Positions 12,871-16,225 of a stretch of 16,225 nucleotides of DNA are shown piece by piece; position 1 is the stretch's first letter; each line of letters starts with the position of its first letter. Origin of the DNA: JACPIL01 sp964362365 (GTDB lineage: Archaea; Nanobdellota; Nanobdellia; Woesearchaeales; GW2011-AR9); assembly GCA_964362365.1 (NCBI GenBank), contig CAYIEF010000024.1, positions 1 through 16,225 on the forward strand, read 5' to 3'. The position numbers and the translations under genes were made by a program. Under the pieces are notes generated by a model. It was not told where the DNA came from and made no database searches. It saw only the letters and a list, made by a program, of their open reading frames with translations.

Positions 12871-13127
12871 ATCTCTATTCCTCGAGCAATTGCCTGGCGC
12901 AGTTTTGGGCTGTCGTTATGCGTCCAGAGAATCCCCTTATGGCCATCGATAATTAAACCTTTCTCCTCGAGGTATTCTAAAATAACATTAAGCGTTTGGT
13001 GCATGATTTTCATGGGAAGCCTTTTCTTCAATTCTTCCCTCGTCAGCGCGAGTTCTGCTTCTTTCAGAACTTTTTCTACCATAAGCACTGTTTTCAGGTT
13101 CGGATAATGCAATATTTCTTGTTCCAT
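12867..13127 (-). CDS. winged-helix protein, probable antitoxin/autoregulator, 86 aa
   Basis: The product begins MEQEILHYPNLKTVLMVEKV, followed by a typical winged-helix pattern: helices at about 10-25, LTREELKKRLPMKIMHQTLN as the turn and recognition helix, VILEYLEEKGLIIDG leading to a wing, and KGILWTHNDSP. An upstream extension of the frame to 13250 overlaps the RT gene and reads through promoter-like AT-rich DNA, so ATG 13127 is preferred. Directly upstream is an inverted repeat that could be its own operator. The ATGA overlap with the toxin stub downstream suggests it is the surviving antitoxin of a decayed pair. Confidence 0.7.
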   Translation of the reverse strand: MEQEILHYPNLKTVLMVEKVLKEAELALTREELKKRLPMKIMHQTLNVILEYLEEKGLIIDGHKGILWTHNDSPKLRQAIARGIEI

Positions 13128-13129
13128 TT

Positions 13130-13145
13130 TGTATAAGTTTATACA
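13130..13145 (-). promoter_or_regulatory. inverted repeat (operator candidate) before the winged-helix gene
   Basis: TGTATAA-GT-TTATACA lies 3-18 nt upstream of the ATG at 13127. A TATA-like stretch on the minus strand at about 13160-13172 would place the transcription start inside this repeat, so binding there would block initiation. Autoregulation by the winged-helix product is inferred. Confidence 0.5.
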
Positions 13146-13236
13146 TAAAATTATATCATTATATATAAATATTTCGATGAATTTCTTTGTTTGAGGGAAA
13201 GAAACGGGTAAAATTAGGGAGTCTAAGAGTTTCCCA

Positions 13237-14307
13237 TCACCATCCAGCAACTCGCTTGAGCATTTTCTGACGTAAGTTATGTGTATTGCTTCCGTTCAGG
13301 TATCCAAACCAACCGTTAAGTGTTTGATCAATGGTTTCTTTGGAGATTGCTTTATCTTTGTAGAGCTTCTCAATCTCATTCAGCTGCTGTTCTATCTTTC
13401 GGCGATTTCGTTTTCGTAGCAGGATATAATAGTAGAAAATTCGATACCCGACAAAATCAAGCCCTCGTGAAAGCTGCTTAATCCTTGACTTTTGAGGATG
13501 GAGTTCTAGCAATAAATTCCATTTCAGAAATAGATTTATTCTTTCTTTATGTTCTTGTAATACTCTCTTATCCTTATGGAAGATGACAAAATCATCGACA
13601 TATCGTAGGTAATGCTTCGCTTTAAGCTGGTGTTTTACAAACATATCCAATTCGTTCAAGTAGATATTTGCAAAGAATTGCGAAGTTAGATTTCCCAACG
13701 GCATACCTTTCCCTAGATGTGGAGTGTTGTGGTTGGCAAGAATTTTCCCGATAAGTTTGATAAGCTTTCTATCTGCTATTTTCTTGGAAAGTATTAGAAT
13801 TAAAATATCATGATCGACATAATCAAAATATTTTCGTATGTCTGCTTTCAGTACATACCCTCGCACGTAATTATTGTTATATTTTTTGCCAGAAGCATCG
13901 CGTACTTTCATTCCATTACTGCTGGCTTTTCTTTTGAATTGGTTAAATCTTTTCAGCGCGGCAGACGTTCCTTTTCCTTTCCTGTTGGCATACGAATCAT
14001 AAATAAATCGCTTCTCAAAAATCGGTTCGATCAGGTTGCAGATGGCATGATGCACCACTCGGTCGCGAAAGTCAGATTTGCTGATTTTGCGTGTCTTTGG
14101 GTCGCGAAGGATAAATGTCTTCAACGGGAGCGGCTGATAGGTTTCAGTAACTAATTCCTGCTGTAGTTTCTGCAGATTCTCTTTCAATTTCAGTTCAAAT
14201 TCCTGCACGTCAGGTCTAGAACTTTTTCTTTTCCTGGCTTTACGATAAGCCAACTCTAGATTATCATAAGAACAAATCTTTTCGTAAAGCTTAGTATAGG
14301 TTTTCAT
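13237..14307 (-). CDS. DGR reverse transcriptase
   Basis: This reverse transcriptase copies the template repeat RNA with errors at adenines and feeds the cDNA into the variable repeat of the target gene. Of its 356 residues, RT motif 2-3 is near DPKTRKISKSDFRDRVVHHA (69-88). Motif 3 is ADIRKYFDYVDHD (D156). The motif-4 segment GMPLGNLTSQFFANIYL (201-217) carries the (I/V/L)GxxxSQ signature of DGR enzymes instead of the QGxxxSP of group II introns. The catalytic YVDD lies at 236-239, and GLDFVGYRI (282-290) follows. No maturase or endonuclease domain follows. The start is ATG 14307, just after the TR; the frame stays open upstream through the TR to 14469. Confidence 0.93.
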   Translation of the reverse strand: MKTYTKLYEKICSYDNLELAYRKARKRKSSRPDVQEFELKLKENLQKLQQELVTETYQPLPLKTFILRDPKTRKISKSDFRDRVVHHAICNLIEPIFEKRFIYDSYANRKGKGTSAALKRFNQFKRKASSNGMKVRDASGKKYNNNYVRGYVLKADIRKYFDYVDHDILILILSKKIADRKLIKLIGKILANHNTPHLGKGMPLGNLTSQFFANIYLNELDMFVKHQLKAKHYLRYVDDFVIFHKDKRVLQEHKERINLFLKWNLLLELHPQKSRIKQLSRGLDFVGYRIFYYYILLRKRNRRKIEQQLNEIEKLYKDKAISKETIDQTLNGWFGYLNGSNTHNLRQKMLKRVAGW

Positions 14308-14334
14308 GCTGTAGATGTCAAGGGCAGCCAGAGC

Positions 14335-14423
14335 CATTCCACGAGCGCGGCCGTTGTTGTTGATAGGATTGTTGTTGCAATTGAGGTTGAACCTATCTGT
14401 ATTGATGTTGAGCCAGACCGCCC
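14335..14423 (-). repeat. DGR template repeat (TR)
   Basis: This 89-bp segment lies 28 nt upstream of the RT start and aligns without gaps to 14693-14781. Its coding-strand copy is rich in AAC/AAT codons, so in the target's frame it reads mostly Asn (NINTDRFNLNCNNNPINNN). It has 28 adenines on that strand; 15 differ in the VR (8 A to G, 7 A to T). None of its 61 other positions differ. It serves as the unchanged RNA template for mutagenic retrohoming. Confidence 0.95.
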
Positions 14424-14594
14424 TCAGTAGCCAACTCACTGTAAGTCTCACCACGGCGCAAGGTTTCACCGTCAGGCTTTATGAAAAACCATCATCGTTA
14501 CTAGCTCTTGCCGTTGCATTTTATAACACGCGCAGAAAGCAAAGGAAATCTCAGCTTTGCATTTCTATGTCGTTGTAGTGAGTTGACCTGTGGC

Positions 14595-14610
14595 CCTGGC
14601 CTGCGCCAGG
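14595..14610. repeat. GC-rich hairpin between DGR target and TR
   Basis: CCTGGC with GCCAGG closes a 4-nt CTGC loop. Read on the plus strand it is followed by a T-rich tract (six T at 14618-14623). It could terminate plus-strand transcription or structure the DGR RNA. Confidence 0.55.
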
Positions 14611-14645
14611 ACTGTGATTTTTTGATTGTAATTAGTAATATACTT

Positions 14646-14666
14646 CGCGAAGTTCAAAATTTCGCG
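14646..14666 (-). repeat. hairpin just downstream of the VR
   Basis: CGCGAA (14646-14651) and TTCGCG (14661-14666) form a 6-bp stem with a 9-nt loop, 26 nt past the VR and 8 nt past the target stop codon in the target's direction. Hairpin or cruciform sequences just downstream of the VR are known to promote homing in the Bordetella phage DGR. Confidence 0.6.
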
Positions 14667-14674
14667 CGGCGCGC

Positions 14675-15883
14675 TTACGCGATCTCCACCCGCACCCCAC
14701 GAGCGCGGCCGTAGCCGTAGATAGGATTGAAGTAGCAACTGAGGTAGAACCTATCAGTACCGATGTCGAGCCAGACCGCCCGTTCAGGAGTAGATTCCCT
14801 TCCGCTCACATCAGGAGTCCAGATGTACGGCCGCTTTCCGCTGATGGTCTGAAGCACTTCCGGCACTCTCTCAACATCTTTAGGTCCGAACAATGCTTGC
14901 AGTACTTTTCTCCATTCTGCGTCTTTGATGACTTCATCCAGCCAATGGTTTCCTATCGGAATAGTACACTTGATAGGATCATAATCAGGATGAGTGATTG
15001 TATTTTTCTTGTAACCTGTTTTTGTACCAGAGCCTAGCCATGATTTTTTCATATCGCTAACCAGTCCAGGAAACGCAGGATTTTTGCTATCCTGAAGCCG
15101 TTCTGCCATAGCATACAATTCTCTTGTGCTTGGCAACCTTCGCCCATCTTTTGTAGAAGCAAAATATTTCTTAAATTCATGCTGGCTTTTAATCAGATAA
15201 TCCCCATCTGCTTTTCTTACCGCCTCACTATCTAAATATGCGGTGTATTTCACTAAAGGCTTACCATCCATGCCATAGGAAATGAGATCAGGAAGAACAA
15301 TCGGTTCTGTTTTTGGAACGGCTCTCTCTTTAATTTTTGTCCTTGCGGCACTGCCAGCATCAGCATCAACACGCCTTGCCTTAGGTTTTTTCACCGAAGG
15401 AGCATCATCAAATTCAGTTTCTTCTTCAAAATCTTCCTCAAAGACTTCCTCTCTTGCTCTATCTTCTCGTCTTGCTCTTGGAGAAGCCCTCCGAACATCT
15501 GCTTTGGTGCCGTCTCCCGCTTTTGATGCCAACAGCTCAGCATATGACTTTTGTAAATCTCTATAGTTGATCTCCACCTTCTGCAATTCTTCCACTCTGG
15601 CAGTCAAGCCTTCGATAATTGCGAGATGTTCAGGATTACTGCCTGAGCCATTGCTCATGCTTCGTATCCAGTATTCAACATTTGCTGGCCGTCGTTGAAT
15701 TTCACCATACGCAGCATTTACAGCCGCAGCAAGTTTACTATCTCCACCCCTGTCGGGATGAATATGGGCTTGTATAGAACGGTAGTACGTACGAAGAAAT
15801 TCATCCAATCGGCCCTGCCTGTGCAGTGATTCAACTAACTCTTTTTGCAGTCCTAATTTTACTAAGGGATTGTCATCAGTCAT
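14675..15883 (-). CDS. DGR target protein: J-domain, coiled coil, variable C-terminal domain
   Basis: The 402-residue protein opens with a J-domain-like region (residues about 5-72; YYRSIQAHIHPDRGGDSKLA with HPD at 42-44). This would contact an Hsp70. It continues with a coiled coil (about 84-115), an Arg/Glu/Ala-rich charged linker (about 125-190) and a C-terminal domain (about 195-402) likely of the C-type-lectin/FGE fold used by DGR targets. The last 35 residues, from RAVWLDIGTDRFY to the end, contain the VR (residues about 368-397). There is no signal peptide or membrane segment, so it acts in the cytoplasm. ATG 15883 is chosen; a TTG at 15922 would overlap the upstream gene by 20 nt. Confidence 0.85.
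   Translation of the reverse strand: MTDDNPLVKLGLQKELVESLHRQGRLDEFLRTYYRSIQAHIHPDRGGDSKLAAAVNAAYGEIQRRPANVEYWIRSMSNGSGSNPEHLAIIEGLTARVEELQKVEINYRDLQKSYAELLASKAGDGTKADVRRASPRARREDRAREEVFEEDFEEETEFDDAPSVKKPKARRVDADAGSAARTKIKERAVPKTEPIVLPDLISYGMDGKPLVKYTAYLDSEAVRKADGDYLIKSQHEFKKYFASTKDGRRLPSTRELYAMAERLQDSKNPAFPGLVSDMKKSWLGSGTKTGYKKNTITHPDYDPIKCTIPIGNHWLDEVIKDAEWRKVLQALFGPKDVERVPEVLQTISGKRPYIWTPDVSGRESTPERAVWLDIGTDRFYLSCYFNPIYGYGRARGVRVEIA
14693..14781 (-). repeat. DGR variable repeat (VR)
   Basis: This is the 3' end of the target gene, ending 15 nt before the stop codon. Compared with the TR, nine Asn codons have become Asp, Gly, Tyr (four times), Ser, Phe and Gly, one Met became Val, and one change is silent. 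All 15 changes are at template adenines. The downstream part (14699-14711, coding GGCCGCGCTCG) is GC-rich and identical to the TR, which fits the initiation-of-homing end. Confidence 0.95.
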
Positions 15884-15902
15884 TTGTTTGCGATAGGGAT
15901 TA

Positions 15903-16225
15903 TTATTTATTTCCTGAACCAAGCAGGCCGTAGATTTTCTTCGCTTTGCCAGTATCCAATTGGCTCAAATAGTCATTTAATGCTTTCTCTGACTGCGACT
16001 TTTTAGCCAAGGCAATCAGCAGGGCAGGAAGCACATCGACCATATCTCCTAATGGAATGAATTTCTCCTTGTCGCTTTTCCGGTCAATCAGTCTGCGCTG
16101 CTGGCTATACATTTGCTCATTGCAGCCGACAAAGTAAAATGCGTCACATACTGTTTTCATAGCCTTAAAGGCATCTTGATAATTGACTCCTTTGACACAG
16201 TCGCCATCCATCATGCCATGCGGAA
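15903..16225 (-). CDS. hypothetical protein, C-terminal part, upstream gene of the DGR
   Basis: The frame is open to the window edge, so the true start may lie outside; the first ATG inside is at 16214, giving 103 residues. The visible part is helical with a Gln/Arg-rich middle (NEQMYSQQRRLIDRKSDKEK), a hydrophobic LGDMVDVLPALLIALAKK and the end KKIYGLLGSGNK. It does not obviously match the DGR accessory protein Avd, which is a small basic four-helix bundle, although size and helical content leave that open. Its stop is 19 nt upstream of the target's ATG and would overlap a TTG-started version, so both are probably in one operon. Confidence 0.6.
   Translation of the reverse strand, partial: PHGMMDGDCVKGVNYQDAFKAMKTVCDAFYFVGCNEQMYSQQRRLIDRKSDKEKFIPLGDMVDVLPALLIALAKKSQSEKALNDYLSQLDTGKAKKIYGLLGSGNK

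Larger units (their letters stand above)
14424..14674 (-). ncRNA. TR leader region and DGR intergenic hairpins
   Basis: This stretch between target stop and TR probably holds the promoter and leader of the TR/RT transcript. A TATA-like TTATAAAATG (minus strand, 14517-14526) would start RNA near 14497, about 75 nt before the TR. It also contains CCTGGC-CTGC-GCCAGG (14595-14610) and CGCGAA...TTCGCG (14646-14666). The extent of the RNA is inferred. Confidence 0.45.

Noticed and set aside
12867..13250. Longer version of the winged-helix gene starting at 13250
   Set aside because: The extra 41 codons cross AT-rich promoter DNA and the operator-like repeat and overlap the RT gene; ATG 13127 fits better.
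13237..14307. Group II intron reverse transcriptase/maturase
   Set aside because: The enzyme lacks maturase and endonuclease domains, has LGNLTSQ instead of QGxxxSP, and is accompanied by a TR/VR pair with adenine-only differences. No domain V-like RNA was seen.
1..16225. CRISPR array or transposase gene
   Set aside because: No regularly spaced repeats with unique spacers and no transposase, integrase or Cas motif were found in the window.

Overview
The window looks like part of a DPANN-type archaeal chromosome (Woesearchaeota/Pacearchaeota-like). This rests on genome-wide habits rather than a marker gene. TATA boxes sit about 24-27 nt upstream of start codons, which implies leaderless mRNAs, at 1951(-), 3639(-), 5418(-), 7047(+), 8317(-), 8581(+) and 10530(+). 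There is a Hef-type helicase/nuclease, a class II tRNA-Leu with an interrupted anticodon loop, and several small proteins of a kind I associate with DPANN genomes. Lineage placement is inference.

Layout. 1-2430: small unknown genes and a YgjP/DUF45 metallopeptidase. 2057-3639(-): an operon with an unknown 201-aa protein, ScpB and a small unknown protein. 3640-4026: a gene-free, GC-rich stretch packed with at least eight different short hairpins. 4027-5418(-): a secreted, C-terminally anchored surface protein. 5534-6772(+): three small coiled-coil proteins, two of them apparent paralogues. 6822-6982(+): tRNA-Leu. 6990-7563: a roughly 570-bp insertion carrying a DUF4258/DUF2283 toxin-antitoxin-like pair, bounded by a 20-bp direct repeat of the tRNA 3' end. 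7562-8317(-): an unknown gene. 8581-9973(+): a run of an M50-like membrane protein without HExxH, a small membrane protein that probably starts with CTG, and a small unknown protein. 9995-10053: a cluster of three hairpins. 10170-12746(+): a small PD-(D/E)XK protein and Hef. 12790-13127(-): a winged-helix antitoxin-like gene coupled to a toxin stub.

13237-16225(-) holds the most notable system, a diversity-generating retroelement (DGR). It comprises a reverse transcriptase (356 aa, LGNLTSQ and YVDD motifs), a template repeat (TR, 14335-14423), a variable repeat (VR, 14693-14781) at the 3' end of a target gene, GC-rich hairpins just downstream of the VR, and an upstream partial gene that overlaps the target. 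TR and VR align without gaps over 89 bp. All 15 differences fall on adenines of the TR coding strand (15 of 28 A changed, 0 of 61 non-A changed), the signature of adenine-directed mutagenic retrohoming. The target is unusual: it starts with a J-domain (HPD motif), continues through a coiled coil and a charged linker, and ends in the diversified domain, with no signal peptide. This suggests an intracellular diversified protein rather than a surface adhesin.
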